Source: GCA-2861595 sp035526335
GTDB lineage: Bacteria; Actinomycetota; Acidimicrobiia; Acidimicrobiales; GCA-2861595
DNA: 64,000 bases
NCBI GenBank assembly: GCA_035526335.1
Contig: DATLCN010000003.1
Location: 1-64,000, forward strand
Reading direction: 5' to 3'
The notes beneath the pieces are model-generated. The model worked only from the letters and a program-made list of their open reading frames with translations. It was not told the DNA's origin and did no database searches. The position numbers were made by a program, and so were the translations under genes. Below, one piece after another: positions 1 to 7,980 of this stretch. Numbering within the stretch: the first letter of the stretch is position 1; every line of letters starts with the position of its first letter.

Positions 1-2
1 CG

Positions 3-299
3 ACCACGATCTCCGAGTTGCTCAAGATCGAGCCCGGTCTGGGCTTCCAGACGGCGGCCTCGACCGGCCCCAACGAGATCAGCACGGTGGCAGCGGCCGA
101 CGGCGAGTCCATCGTCTACGCCGTGCTGTCCAAGAACAACACCTGCTTCTACGTCCGCGACAGCGTGAAGGACACCACCAGCACCCCGCCCGGTGGCACC
201 TACTTCGGACGCAAGGACAGCGCTACCGCAGCCGGCGCCTGCGACGCGGCCAGCCCGCCGGCCACCATGTACAAGACCGCCGACCTGGCCAGCTGGTAG
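3..299 (+). CDS. Type IV pilin (PilA-like), C-terminal part
   Basis: The first 98 codons seen are open from the window edge, so the gene starts upstream and its prepilin leader is not visible. The visible part is a small globular domain with two cysteines (in NNTCFYVRD and AGACDAAS) that could form the C-terminal disulfide loop of type IV pilins, and it ends in a short aromatic tail (ADLASW). It lies directly upstream of the prepilin peptidase gene and a pilM-O cluster, which supports a major or minor pilin. The family call rests on this context and the domain style, because the diagnostic N-terminus is missing. Confidence 0.6.
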   Translation, partial: TTISELLKIEPGLGFQTAASTGPNEISTVAAADGESIVYAVLSKNNTCFYVRDSVKDTTSTPPGGTYFGRKDSATAAGACDAASPPATMYKTADLASW

Positions 300-327
300 C
301 CGACAGCGGATCGAACACAGGCGCGGA

Positions 328-354
328 GCAGGCGGGGCCCTCGGCCCCGCCTGC
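328..354 (+). terminator. Strong hairpin after the pilin gene
   Basis: A perfect 12-bp stem (GCAGGCGGGGCC pairing with GGCCCCGCCTGC) with a 3-base loop lies between the pilin stop and pilD. No T-run follows, so it may act as a GC-type terminator or as a processing/stability hairpin that keeps pilin mRNA abundant relative to pilD. Confidence 0.6.
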
Positions 355-377
355 CCCGCGTCTAGCCTCCGGCGCGG

Positions 378-1148
378 ATGACTGCCCTTCTCGCCGGCGC
401 CTGCGCCGTTGTCGGCCTTGCGGTGGGGTCATTCCTGAACGTCGTCATCCACCGTGTCCCGCTCAAGGAGTCGGTCGTCTCGCCTCGCTCCCGGTGTCCG
501 GGTTGTGGCACCCGACTCGCATCTCGGGACAACATACCCCTGCTCTCGTGGATGTTGCTGCACGGCCGATGCCGAAGTTGTGGCGAGCCCATTGCGGTGC
601 GGTATCCCGTGGTGGAGCTGGTGACCGCGCTGCTCTTCGCCACCGTCGCCGTGCGTCTCGGGGCGGACTGGGCACTTCCGGGATTCCTGGTCGTGCTGGC
701 CGGCCTGGTCGCCATCTCCGCGGTGGATCTTGAGCTTTTCATCGTCCCGAACCGGATCCTGTACCCGACGCTGTTCGTCGCTGCGCCGTTGCTGCTCATC
801 GCCGCCGGGCTCAGCCACGACTGGTCCAGCGCCCGCACATCGGCGCTGGGGGGCGTGCTCGCGTGGGGCCTGCTGCTGACCATCCACCTGATAAGCCCGA
901 GAGGAATGGGGTTCGGCGACGTGCGCCTCGCTGGACTCATCGGGATGATGCTCGGCTGGCTCAGCCTGGGGCACGTGATCGTCGGGTTGTTCCTCGGCTT
1001 TCTGACCGCCTCGGTAGTGGGCGTCGGACTCATTCTCGGCGGGCGCCGCGGCAGGAAGGATAAGGTGCCGTTCGGACCCTTCCTGGCGGTAGGAGCGGTC
1101 ATCACGGTGTTCTTCGGCGGCCCGATCCTGTCCTGGTATGGCGTCTGA
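378..1148 (+). CDS. pilD: Prepilin peptidase / N-methyltransferase (PilD)
   Basis: Integral membrane aspartic peptidase that cuts prepilin leaders after Gly and methylates the new N-terminus. The 256-aa protein has the full-length family layout. An N-terminal cytoplasmic domain carries the zinc-type cysteine pairs C40-x2-C43 and C65-x2-C68 (the methylase-associated site). It is followed by several membrane segments with the two catalytic aspartates D117 (AVDLELFIVPNR) and D181 in the GFGD motif (GMGFGDVRLAG). Its substrates are presumably the pilin upstream and the four prepilins with recognisable cleavage sites at 5.8-10.2 kb. The start is ATG 378. No good Shine-Dalgarno sequence was seen. 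Confidence 0.93.
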   Translation: MTALLAGACAVVGLAVGSFLNVVIHRVPLKESVVSPRSRCPGCGTRLASRDNIPLLSWMLLHGRCRSCGEPIAVRYPVVELVTALLFATVAVRLGADWALPGFLVVLAGLVAISAVDLELFIVPNRILYPTLFVAAPLLLIAAGLSHDWSSARTSALGGVLAWGLLLTIHLISPRGMGFGDVRLAGLIGMMLGWLSLGHVIVGLFLGFLTASVVGVGLILGGRRGRKDKVPFGPFLAVGAVITVFFGGPILSWYGV

Positions 1149-1174
1149 GTGCTCTGTTGCTGAAGTTGCTGTTG

Positions 1175-1203
1175 TTGACTTTGTTATCAACTCGTCCTAC
1201 AGT
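1175..1203 (+). promoter_or_regulatory. Sigma-70-like promoter for the pilM operon
   Basis: TTGACT (1175-1180) and TACAGT (1198-1203) are separated by 17 bases in an AT-richer stretch 33 bases before the excisionase-like gene. An AGGAA ribosome site sits at 1225-1229. This is one of the clearest two-box promoters in the window and would drive the HTH-pilMN-pilO-pilP-like operon. Confidence 0.6.
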
Positions 1204-1235
1204 GGCCTCGCTAGTGTCCAGGCGAGGAAACGGGC

Positions 1236-1418
1236 ATGTCCATCGAAACAGAACAGCGCCTTTTGAAGGTGCGTGAGGTCGCCGACGCCATGCGAGTGTC
1301 CAACATGACCGTTTACCGGCTCATACGCTCCGGCGAACTGAGTTCTTCGCGTGTCGGCCGCAGTTACCGCGTCCGTGAGGCCGATCTGGAGTCGTACCTG
1401 GCTCGGGGACTGGCCTGA
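1236..1418 (+). CDS. Excisionase-family (HTH_17) DNA-binding protein
   Basis: A 60-aa protein made almost entirely of one winged helix-turn-helix. LLKVREVADAMRVSNMTVYR forms the helix-turn-helix, and the wing with the C-terminal helix follows (SRVGRSYRVREADLESYLA). This is the MerR/excisionase fold found in many small actinobacterial regulators. Its stop overlaps the pilMN start by one base (TGATG), so it is co-translated with the pilus machine and is more likely an autoregulator or pilus-operon regulator than a phage excisionase; no integrase is nearby. The target site is unknown. Confidence 0.7.
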   Translation: MSIETEQRLLKVREVADAMRVSNMTVYRLIRSGELSSSRVGRSYRVREADLESYLARGLA

Positions 1419-3070
1419 TGGCAGTAAGGGTCGTCGGCCTCGACATCGGCAGCTACGCCGTCCGGGCCGTGGAGCTCGCGGTCGGCGGCGACGAGCCGGT
1501 GCTGCACAGGTTCGCCCAGGTCACCCTTCCGCCCGGTGCCGTTCGCGACGGTGAAGTGGTCGACATAGGGGCCGTGGGGGCCGCCATCCGCCGGCTGTGG
1601 TCCGAGGGCGGGTTCCGGGGCAAGAAGGTAGTGGTCGGCGTGGCCAACCAACGGGTGATCGTGCGCCAGGCCGAGTTGCCGTCCATGACCGAAGCCGATC
1701 TCCAGACCGCCCTCCAGTTCGAGGCTCAAGAGCTGATTCCCATCCCGGTCGAGGACGCCATCCTCGATTTTCAGATCCTCGACGACTACGTCAGCGGCGG
1801 CGACGAACCACGCATGCGGATCCTCTTGGCCGCTGCGCAGCGCGACATGGTGCGCAGCCACATCGCCGCGGTGGAGGGAGGAGGGCTCAACGCCTCCGCC
1901 ATCGACCTGATCCCGTTCGCTCTAGTCCGGGCCGTGATGGGCAGCGCCGGGCCCAATCTGGGCACCGCCGGCAGCGCAGAGGCCATCGTGTGCATCGGCG
2001 GTGGAGTGACCAACGTGGTGGTCCACGAGCAGGGGGTTCCCCGGTTCGTGCGCATTCTCCTCGTCGGGGGCGATGACATCACCGATTCGATCGCCCGCGA
2101 GCTCGACGTCGAGCTCGACGAGGCCGAGGACCTGAAGCGGCGAGCGGACCCGTCCTCGCTGGACCCGCGGGTGGCTCGCGCCGGCGAGCTCGTGGGGGAC
2201 CGCCTGGCGCCGCTGGTCGAGGAGATACGAGGATCGCTCGACTACTACCTGGCGCAGTCCCAGTCCTCGCCGATCAGCCGTGTGACCATCACCGGCGGGG
2301 GCAGCCGGATCACCGGGCTCATGGAGCGCCTTCAGGCCCAGCTCGGCGGAACTGTCGAGCCGGCGAGACCGCTCGCCGGCCTGAGGACGGGCGATTCGGG
2401 GTTCTCCGACAGCGATCTCGCCGCCCTGGAGCCGCTCCTCACCGTGCCCATCGGCCTCGCCCTGGGCGGAGAGGTCGAGAAGGGGGTGCGGCGTATCTCG
2501 CTGCTTCCCCGGGAGCTCGCTGTGGTGCGCGAGCAACGACAGCAGGCCATCACAGTGGGCGGGGCGGTGGCGGCTCTGACCGCCCTACTGGTGGTCCTCT
2601 GGGTGGCCAAGGGGGCGCAGGTGTCGAAGGAGGAGGACAAGGCGGAGAAGGCCGAGCAGCGTGTGGTCGCCCTCGAGGCCGAGAAGGCCTCGCTACAGGA
2701 CACGACCACGACCGCAGCCGATCTTGCCCAGCGACAGGCTCAGGTGCAGGCGGCACTGGCCGACGACGTGGCTTGGACACGGTTGTTCCAGGAGGTGGCC
2801 ACCGTCATTCCGAACGACGTCTGGCTGACCAACTTCACGGGCCAGAAGGGTTCGCAGGTCAACTTCCAGGCCAAGGGGTTCGATCAGACCTCCACCGCCA
2901 GGTGGCTCCTGCGGGTGGCCGAGTTGCGGTCTCTCAGCGGCCTCTGGGTGCCCAACTCGACCAAGACCGGGGACGGGTCGTCCGCGATGGTGACCTTCAG
3001 CTCGCAGGCCAATCTCACACCTGCGGCGCGATCCGACCGGGCCCAGCGCCTTGCCGGGGGTGACCAGTGA
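1418..3070 (+). CDS. Fused PilM-PilN type IV pilus inner-membrane complex protein
   Basis: The 550-aa product joins two proteins that are normally separate. Residues 1-355 are PilM, an actin-like (FtsA-fold) ATPase: DIGSYAVRAVEL is the phosphate-1 loop, ITGGGSRITG the adenosine motif. Residues 360-550 are PilN: the ISLLPRE motif at 360-366 (equivalent of the INLLP segment that PilM binds), a membrane helix at about 378-397, a coiled coil at about 400-450 and a small ferredoxin-like periplasmic domain. There is no internal stop and the reading frame is intact across the join. It would couple cytoplasmic ATPase and assembly signals to PilO outside the membrane. ATG 1418 is fixed by overlap with the upstream stop. 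Confidence 0.85.
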   Translation: MAVRVVGLDIGSYAVRAVELAVGGDEPVLHRFAQVTLPPGAVRDGEVVDIGAVGAAIRRLWSEGGFRGKKVVVGVANQRVIVRQAELPSMTEADLQTALQFEAQELIPIPVEDAILDFQILDDYVSGGDEPRMRILLAAAQRDMVRSHIAAVEGGGLNASAIDLIPFALVRAVMGSAGPNLGTAGSAEAIVCIGGGVTNVVVHEQGVPRFVRILLVGGDDITDSIARELDVELDEAEDLKRRADPSSLDPRVARAGELVGDRLAPLVEEIRGSLDYYLAQSQSSPISRVTITGGGSRITGLMERLQAQLGGTVEPARPLAGLRTGDSGFSDSDLAALEPLLTVPIGLALGGEVEKGVRRISLLPRELAVVREQRQQAITVGGAVAALTALLVVLWVAKGAQVSKEEDKAEKAEQRVVALEAEKASLQDTTTTAADLAQRQAQVQAALADDVAWTRLFQEVATVIPNDVWLTNFTGQKGSQVNFQAKGFDQTSTARWLLRVAELRSLSGLWVPNSTKTGDGSSAMVTFSSQANLTPAARSDRAQRLAGGDQ

Positions 3071-3792
3071 ACCGCCGCCTCCTCGCCATCGGCGCCGGCG
3101 TAGCCGTGGCCATCCTGGTGCTCTGGTACATAGCGCTGTGGAAGCCCCGCGGCAGTGACCTCGACAAAGCCAAGGATCGCCGTGCGGCAGCCGAGGCCAC
3201 CGCCTCCCAGTTGCAGACCGAGATAGACAGGCTGAGGGCGGAGCAGAGCCAGGAGCCGCTGCGGCGGGCGCAGCTGGAGAGGGTGCGGGCCCTCATTCCG
3301 GACGAACCCAACCTCGCCCAGTTCATCCTGGACGCCAACGACGCCGCGGTGAAGGCCGGTATCGACTTCATCAGCATCGCTCCGGCCCTGCCCGCTGCGG
3401 GGTCGGCCGTCGCCGCTCCGGGTGCGGCGCCGGCACCGGTGGCGTCCTTGCCGCCGGAGATCAAGCTCTCCCTCCAGATAAAAGGTGGCTACTTCCAGGT
3501 GCTCGACTTCGTCAACCGCCTCGATGCTCTGCCCCGCCTGGTGGTCACCGACGGGCTCAGCCTCGCAGCCGATCCGAACGCGCGTATGACGGTCACCGTG
3601 TCGGCCCGCATGTTCACCCATGTCCTGCCGGCGGGCTTCGGGGCCACGCCCGCCGGCGCTGCTGGAGCGACGGCCACCACTACCACGACTGCGCCGGCTG
3701 GGGGGGCCACTACCACAACTACGGCGGCGGGCAGTCCCCCCGGAGCGTCGACCACCACCACGACCGCGGCTGCGGCTGGGGTCGTCCAGTGA
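3067..3792 (+). CDS. pilO: PilO-like pilus assembly protein
   Basis: A 241-aa bitopic membrane protein: one N-terminal transmembrane helix (about residues 5-24), a coiled coil rich in Arg, Glu and Gln (about 28-75), then a ferredoxin-like domain (YFQVLDFVNRLDALPRLVV) typical of PilO. The C-terminal 50 residues are a Thr/Ala/Gly-rich low-complexity tail with runs of five or six threonines, probably an extracytoplasmic linker. PilO pairs with the PilN part of the upstream gene to align the platform with the outer part of the machine. GTG 3067 overlaps the pilMN stop by four bases (GTGA), which implies coupled translation and fixed stoichiometry. Confidence 0.8.
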   Translation: MNRRLLAIGAGVAVAILVLWYIALWKPRGSDLDKAKDRRAAAEATASQLQTEIDRLRAEQSQEPLRRAQLERVRALIPDEPNLAQFILDANDAAVKAGIDFISIAPALPAAGSAVAAPGAAPAPVASLPPEIKLSLQIKGGYFQVLDFVNRLDALPRLVVTDGLSLAADPNARMTVTVSARMFTHVLPAGFGATPAGAAGATATTTTTAPAGGATTTTTAAGSPPGASTTTTTAAAAGVVQ

Positions 3793-4388
3793 CCGATCCC
3801 GTCAGCGCCGCGGGCGGTACCCAGAACCGCCTGCCCCTCATTGCCGGGGCCGGGGTCGGCGTGATCGTGCTGCTCTTCGTGATCACCAAGGTGGTGGGCG
3901 GCGGTGACGACGGTTCCGACGACGCCGCGACAGTCCCCGCCCCAGCCCCTACGGGGACGACGCCGGCGCCGGTCACCCCGACCAGCGTGCCGGCCGGTGC
4001 GTTGCCCGAGACGTTCGAGGTGTTCTCCACCAAGAACCCGTTCGTCCCCCTCCGTGGAGCGGCCACCGGCACGACCGGCGGTACCGCCGGGACGACCAGC
4101 GGAACGGGCACGACCGGAACGGGCACGACCGGAACGGGCACAACCTCGACCGGCGTCGGCACCGAGCCCCGGCGGAGTTCACGGGTCGCCCTGCTCGACG
4201 TGTTCACCGAGGCCGGCGGCACCGTCGCCAACGTCCGGGTGAACGACACCGTCTACAAGGTGAGCGACGGTGAGGTCTTTGCCACCAGCTTCAAGGTCGT
4301 GTCGCTGTCGCTGGCCGATCGCTGCGGCCGGTTCGTGTTCGGCGACGACTCGTTCCGCCTCTGCCGCAATGAGGAGACCCTGAAGTAG
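3789..4388 (+). CDS. PilP-like membrane protein of the pilus operon
   Basis: A 199-aa protein with an N-terminal membrane helix (LPLIAGAGVGVIVLLFVITK), a long Gly/Thr linker containing three copies of a 15-base repeat, and a compact C-terminal beta domain (VALLDVFTEAGGTVANVRVN to the end) with a Cys pair (DRCGRF and RLCRNE). Position after PilO and the beta domain make it the functional counterpart of PilP, but the sequence is not the proteobacterial lipoprotein and lacks a lipobox. GTG 3789 overlaps the pilO stop by four bases. The gene ends seven bases before the stop codon of the convergent minor-pilin operon. Confidence 0.6.
   Translation: MTDPVSAAGGTQNRLPLIAGAGVGVIVLLFVITKVVGGGDDGSDDAATVPAPAPTGTTPAPVTPTSVPAGALPETFEVFSTKNPFVPLRGAATGTTGGTAGTTSGTGTTGTGTTGTGTTSTGVGTEPRRSSRVALLDVFTEAGGTVANVRVNDTVYKVSDGEVFATSFKVVSLSLADRCGRFVFGDDSFRLCRNEETLK
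4101..4145 (+). repeat. Three 15-bp tandem repeats inside the PilP-like gene
   Basis: The unit GGAACGGGCACGACC occurs three times, the third copy with one change, and encodes a Gly-Thr-Gly-Thr-Thr linker. It is in frame, so copy-number change would lengthen or shorten the linker without breaking the gene. Confidence 0.85.
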
Positions 4389-4389
4389 G

Positions 4390-4404
4390 AGGGGTCAGAC
4401 CCCT
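4390..4404. terminator. Short inverted repeat between convergent pilus operons
   Basis: AGGGGTC and GACCCCT flank a single central base, with GAAG (4382-4385) and CTTC (4406-4409) extending the dyad. The minus-strand stop codon (4395-4397) lies at its centre and the plus-strand stop (4386-4388) just outside. It could terminate both transcripts, though T-runs are weak. Confidence 0.4.
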
Positions 4405-5768
4405 TCTTCCCGCCAGGTCGCCTCGCTGTACTGGCCGGCGCTGATGGTGGCGAGGGCGTCGTCGAAGTGCCACGAGAACTGGGCGCTCGAGCTGCCGGTG
4501 TTGGAGACCGACGCTCCCCACACCTCGATCTGGGAGCCGTTGAGGCTGAACGTGCCCGCCGGCGCCTCGACCGATCCCCAGAACTTGGTGCCGCTCGAGC
4601 GGATGTTGGCCGTGCCGCTGCCGATGATCTTGATGCGGAGTCCTCCGCTCCAGGACGGGCAGTAGTAGTAGGCGGGGTTGGCCTTCGCGTCGACCACTGT
4701 CGAGCCGGCGGTGCTCCCGCAGACGGTGGCATCTGCCGCCGGCGGGACGTTGATCGTGCCGCCCTGGCCGTTCGGGTTTCCGATGTCGACCCGGGAGCTG
4801 TAGATGGACACCGGTCTGTTGAGGTCGTACCCGAAGCCACTCGAGGAGATCGGGGGGCTGGTCACCCGGCAGCCGTCGAGCAGGGTGACGCCACCGGAGT
4901 AGTAGTAGGTCTTACCTCCGACCAGCGAGGTCACGTTGGAGTTCGAACCGGTGGTTGCCGCCTTGGTCGGGTCACAGGTGAGGGTGCTGCCGGTGAAGTC
5001 GGCGGGGGTCGCGTTGTAGCAGGTACCGGTGACCGAACCGGGTGGGCAGACCTGCGGCGGCGTGAACTTCCTGGGGGGCGTCCTGAACGTATTGCCGGGG
5101 GGGCACTTACCGGTGCCCGTCGGGGGGAGCGCCTGGCTTCCGTCGCCGAAGGACGTGCACCCGTCCATCGAGTAGTCCCACGCCGGGTCGATTCCGAGCA
5201 GCTTCTGGCAGTTGTTGACGCCTTGGCCCTGTCCGGAGCTGCCGAAGGTCATTCCGCCCGGGTCGTTGGTGCCGATGATCCCCTTCTTGGTGCACATGCC
5301 CGAGGTGTCGAGGCCATGGGAGTAGCTGTCAAGGGAGATACCGGACGAGAAGTTGAGCGTGGAGTTCACGAACAGCGGCGAATTGAACAGGCTGGTCGGC
5401 ACGGCATCCGACTTGATGCGGCGCTTTACTCGGGCGCCCTGGGTGAGATCGGTACCGACCGAGTCGATGTGCCACAGGTCGCGGCGCACGGTGTCGCGCG
5501 TGGCGGTGTAGGTGTAGGTGCCGTTCGTCCCCAGGTTCACCGTACGGGTGAAGGAAGTCTGCGACCCGGGGACCGTCGGCGCCTGCTGCATCGCGTCGTT
5601 GATGCCGGCGTCGGCGACCTGCAGGGCGTTCGCCGAGTCTCCGGCGCGGCGGGAGGACTTCAGGTCGGCTTGAACCGTCACCACCGTGGCGGTGATGAGC
5701 GCGGTGGCGATCAACATCACCACCATGAACAGGGGAATGCTCCCGCGCTCGTCTCTTTCGATGCGCAC
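4395..5768 (-). CDS. PilX-like minor pilin / surface protein
   Basis: A 457-aa protein starting at GTG 5768, which has AGGAG eight bases upstream overlapping the end of the preceding gene. A short basic N-terminus is followed by one hydrophobic helix (IPLFMVVMLIATALITATVV) and then a PilX-like heptad stretch (SRRAGDSANALQVADAGIND). The rest is a large Ser/Gly/Thr-rich region with about 14 cysteines. The helix lacks the Glu+5 of normal pilins, as in other PilX_N proteins. Last gene of the minus-strand minor-pilin operon. The large Cys-rich domain suggests an exposed tip or adhesive role, which is inference. A longer upstream frame exists but overlaps the real upstream gene. Confidence 0.7.
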   Translation of the reverse strand: MRIERDERGSIPLFMVVMLIATALITATVVTVQADLKSSRRAGDSANALQVADAGINDAMQQAPTVPGSQTSFTRTVNLGTNGTYTYTATRDTVRRDLWHIDSVGTDLTQGARVKRRIKSDAVPTSLFNSPLFVNSTLNFSSGISLDSYSHGLDTSGMCTKKGIIGTNDPGGMTFGSSGQGQGVNNCQKLLGIDPAWDYSMDGCTSFGDGSQALPPTGTGKCPPGNTFRTPPRKFTPPQVCPPGSVTGTCYNATPADFTGSTLTCDPTKAATTGSNSNVTSLVGGKTYYYSGGVTLLDGCRVTSPPISSSGFGYDLNRPVSIYSSRVDIGNPNGQGGTINVPPAADATVCGSTAGSTVVDAKANPAYYYCPSWSGGLRIKIIGSGTANIRSSGTKFWGSVEAPAGTFSLNGSQIEVWGASVSNTGSSSAQFSWHFDDALATISAGQYSEATWREEGV

Positions 5769-5776
5769 CAGGACTC

Positions 5777-6400
5777 CTATCGGTTGTTGCGGAGGGATAC
5801 GGAACCGGACAGGCGGAGCTCGGGTGACCTCGTCTGGTACCTGACGACGAAGCTGACCTTGACCGAGGCGGCTCCCCCGGCAGAGGGCTTCTGGGGGATG
5901 AGCGACGCCTGCGTGGCCGGATTGAGAACTGCGCCGTTGCGGTCGAAATAGGTGAAGAGGCTCACGGCCGGGGTGACCGAGGAGTTCACCATCGATCCGA
6001 GGAGCGGGTAGGTCGCGGTCTGTGGGGCGGCACACGTCGTGGATGCCCAGTTGGTGACGGTCTTCGTCCGGGTGAGGGTGCCGGCGACCACCCGGTAGGT
6101 GAAAGTGGTCTTTTCGCAAGTACGATTCGCGGCGCTGGGCCGCTGGACGTCGAACTGGATGCAGTCCGCGTAGCTGCCGCCGCAGGAACCGATTATGGGG
6201 TTTGCACTGCGAAGATCCTGGGTGAGGGTCCGAAGTGCCAGCTGCCCGTCCTGCTCCGCCAGACTGTGGAGATTGGCCCGGTTGGTCAGCTTCGTCGTGC
6301 TGTCGAGGAAGTTGAGGAGCATGAACGACACGATGGAGAGGAGCAGGAGGGTGATGACCAGCTCGACGAGAGTGAAGCCCTCCTCTTCGTGGGTGGTCAC
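5777..6400 (-). CDS. Minor pilin with GspJ/PilW-like N-terminus
   Basis: A 207-aa prepilin. The leader is only eight residues and is cut after G8; the mature N-terminus FTLVELVITLLLLSIVSFML carries the conserved Glu+5 (E13). The 190-residue C-terminal domain has four cysteines. GTG 6400 overlaps the upstream pilin stop by four bases (GTGA) and is the only start that leaves a normal leader; the open frame extends further upstream only as a shadow of that neighbour. Middle gene of a three-gene minor-pilin operon. Family: prepilin-type cleavage/methylation proteins (PulJ/PilW style); the exact position in the pilus cannot be told. Confidence 0.8.
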   Translation of the reverse strand: MTTHEEEGFTLVELVITLLLLSIVSFMLLNFLDSTTKLTNRANLHSLAEQDGQLALRTLTQDLRSANPIIGSCGGSYADCIQFDVQRPSAANRTCEKTTFTYRVVAGTLTRTKTVTNWASTTCAAPQTATYPLLGSMVNSSVTPAVSLFTYFDRNGAVLNPATQASLIPQKPSAGGAASVKVSFVVRYQTRSPELRLSGSVSLRNNR

Positions 6401-7722
6401 AGCTGAAACACCTTCGGGTCGGATGCGGCCGTGCCGGTGGAACCGCCGGTGTCCTTCGCGACGGTGAAGTAGAATTTGCGGGTGCCGACGGGGAAGTTGT
6501 AGCCCGAGGCACGGGCCACCTGCCCGATCCACGTGCAGGTCGGGATGTCGTTGCTGCCGACGGTGCACGTCTGGGGTTGGAGGACCACGCTCACCGCGCC
6601 GGCGGCCGTCTGGAAGCTGACGGTCACCGTGTCGGTGGTGATCGTGTTCGTGGTGGTGGCCTGGAGCACGATCGAGTTCGGGACCAGGGCACCGGCGCTG
6701 TCGACCTGGATGGGAGAGGTCGCGGTGCCGGAGGAGGGGCTCACGGAGATGCTGTTGTTGACGAACTGCGGGTAGGTGTTTCCGCTGCAGTTGCTGTTGG
6801 ACTGGGTGCAGAACATGTTCGGTGAGTCCGCGAACAGCGAGTTCGCCTTGCCGTCGGACGTGCGGACCACGCCGAAAGTGAAGTACTGGGTCCCGCTGGC
6901 GAAGCGGTAACCATCGCCGGCGGTGATGGCGGTGGTCCACATGCTGCCGCTGCCCGAGCTGAGGTTCTTCGACGAGGTCATGGGGTCACCATCGGCGTCG
7001 ACGGTGGTGAAGACGACGAACACCTTGTCGGCGGTGGTGAGGTTGGCGGTGTTCGCGGTCAGGTCGAGAGTGGAGGACGGCATCAGCAGGCCCGTGTCCT
7101 GGACGACGGTGGTCCCCGTGGGGACGCTGACCGAGTTGATCACCGGCGGGGCCAGCCCGTAGATGTCAGACTGACCTGGCGCCCTGAGCGAGCTCTGCTG
7201 TGAGACCTCGTGGTAGCCGACGGGATCACGCCACCCGACGAAGACGGCCATGCGCTTGGAGGTCTGGGCCGCGTCGGCCCATGAGACGTAGCGCCGGACG
7301 TTGTAGGTGACACCGTTGCGGAGGCAGTCGTATTTCGGCTTGGGGATGCCTACGAGAGTGGTGCTGTGACAAGGGTCGTCTCCGTAGGTGTAGTTGGGAG
7401 GCAGCGTGCTCGGGCAGTTCAGTGGCTTGGCCGCGGTGGCGAATTCGTCCGGCGGGTTGGGTGCCGCCTCGCATACCCCCAGAGCGGTGTAGCTCAGGCG
7501 CTGAAGCTCTTCGATGGCCTCGGTGGCCACCTCGTTGCCCTGGGTGCGCGCCTTGGCGACCGTAAGGGTCTTGAGGCTCTGGCCCAGCAGGCCGGCGAGG
7601 GCGGCGAACACAAAGGCCGTCAACCCGCAGGCGATGACCAGCTCGATGAGGGTGAACCCCTCCTCGGCGTCACCGTGACTCCCGTTGTCGGAGCGATGAA
7701 GGCCCGGCAGGTTTTGCACCAT
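6397..7722 (-). CDS. Large prepilin (minor pilin) with beta-rich C-terminal repeats
   Basis: A 441-aa prepilin from ATG 7722 with a 22-residue leader cut after G22; the mature helix is FTLIELVIACGLTAFVFAAL with Glu+5 at E27. After about 110 residues of pilin domain the protein continues with two related beta-rich segments (about 230-320 and 340-441), each ending in a similar G-YxF-x-G-T-(R/Q)-(K/Y)-F-Y/T-F pattern. These look like Ig-like or carbohydrate-binding modules fused to a pilin. That makes it much longer than ordinary pilins (130-200 aa). First gene of the minus-strand minor-pilin operon. The start could lie 69 bases further upstream (7791). Confidence 0.72.
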   Translation of the reverse strand: MVQNLPGLHRSDNGSHGDAEEGFTLIELVIACGLTAFVFAALAGLLGQSLKTLTVAKARTQGNEVATEAIEELQRLSYTALGVCEAAPNPPDEFATAAKPLNCPSTLPPNYTYGDDPCHSTTLVGIPKPKYDCLRNGVTYNVRRYVSWADAAQTSKRMAVFVGWRDPVGYHEVSQQSSLRAPGQSDIYGLAPPVINSVSVPTGTTVVQDTGLLMPSSTLDLTANTANLTTADKVFVVFTTVDADGDPMTSSKNLSSGSGSMWTTAITAGDGYRFASGTQYFTFGVVRTSDGKANSLFADSPNMFCTQSNSNCSGNTYPQFVNNSISVSPSSGTATSPIQVDSAGALVPNSIVLQATTTNTITTDTVTVSFQTAAGAVSVVLQPQTCTVGSNDIPTCTWIGQVARASGYNFPVGTRKFYFTVAKDTGGSTGTAASDPKVFQL

Positions 7723-7980
7723 GCAACTATCGGCGGCGGTACGGGTGGCCTTGATGATCCATTGTGACCATTTGAGCACAACAATCGCCACAGTTCCGAA
7801 TTATTTCGGTCGGCTTTGTGGCTGATTGTCCCATCCTTGCCTCTGGCAGTTGCTTCGCACCTGGTCATTCAGAGGCTCCAGTGACTAGTCATCTCTGCCG
7901 ATGTGAGTTCCGGAGAGAAGAGAGGGCCGGTAAGGTTGAGGGCGAACTGATCCGGAAGGAAAGGCGAGCGGGAGGTAGCG
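7723..7980. promoter_or_regulatory. Divergent control region of the two minor-pilin operons
   Basis: A 258-base non-coding stretch, the most AT-rich part of the pilus locus (around 7790-7825), separates the two head-to-head minor-pilin operons. It must hold promoters for both. I could not fix convincing -35/-10 pairs. A GGAGGT ribosome site lies six bases before the plus-strand GTG. Confidence 0.5.

Noticed and set aside
1418..3070. Frameshift joining pilM and pilN
   Set aside because: The frame is open throughout with normal codon use and the linker motif is intact, so a real fusion is more likely.
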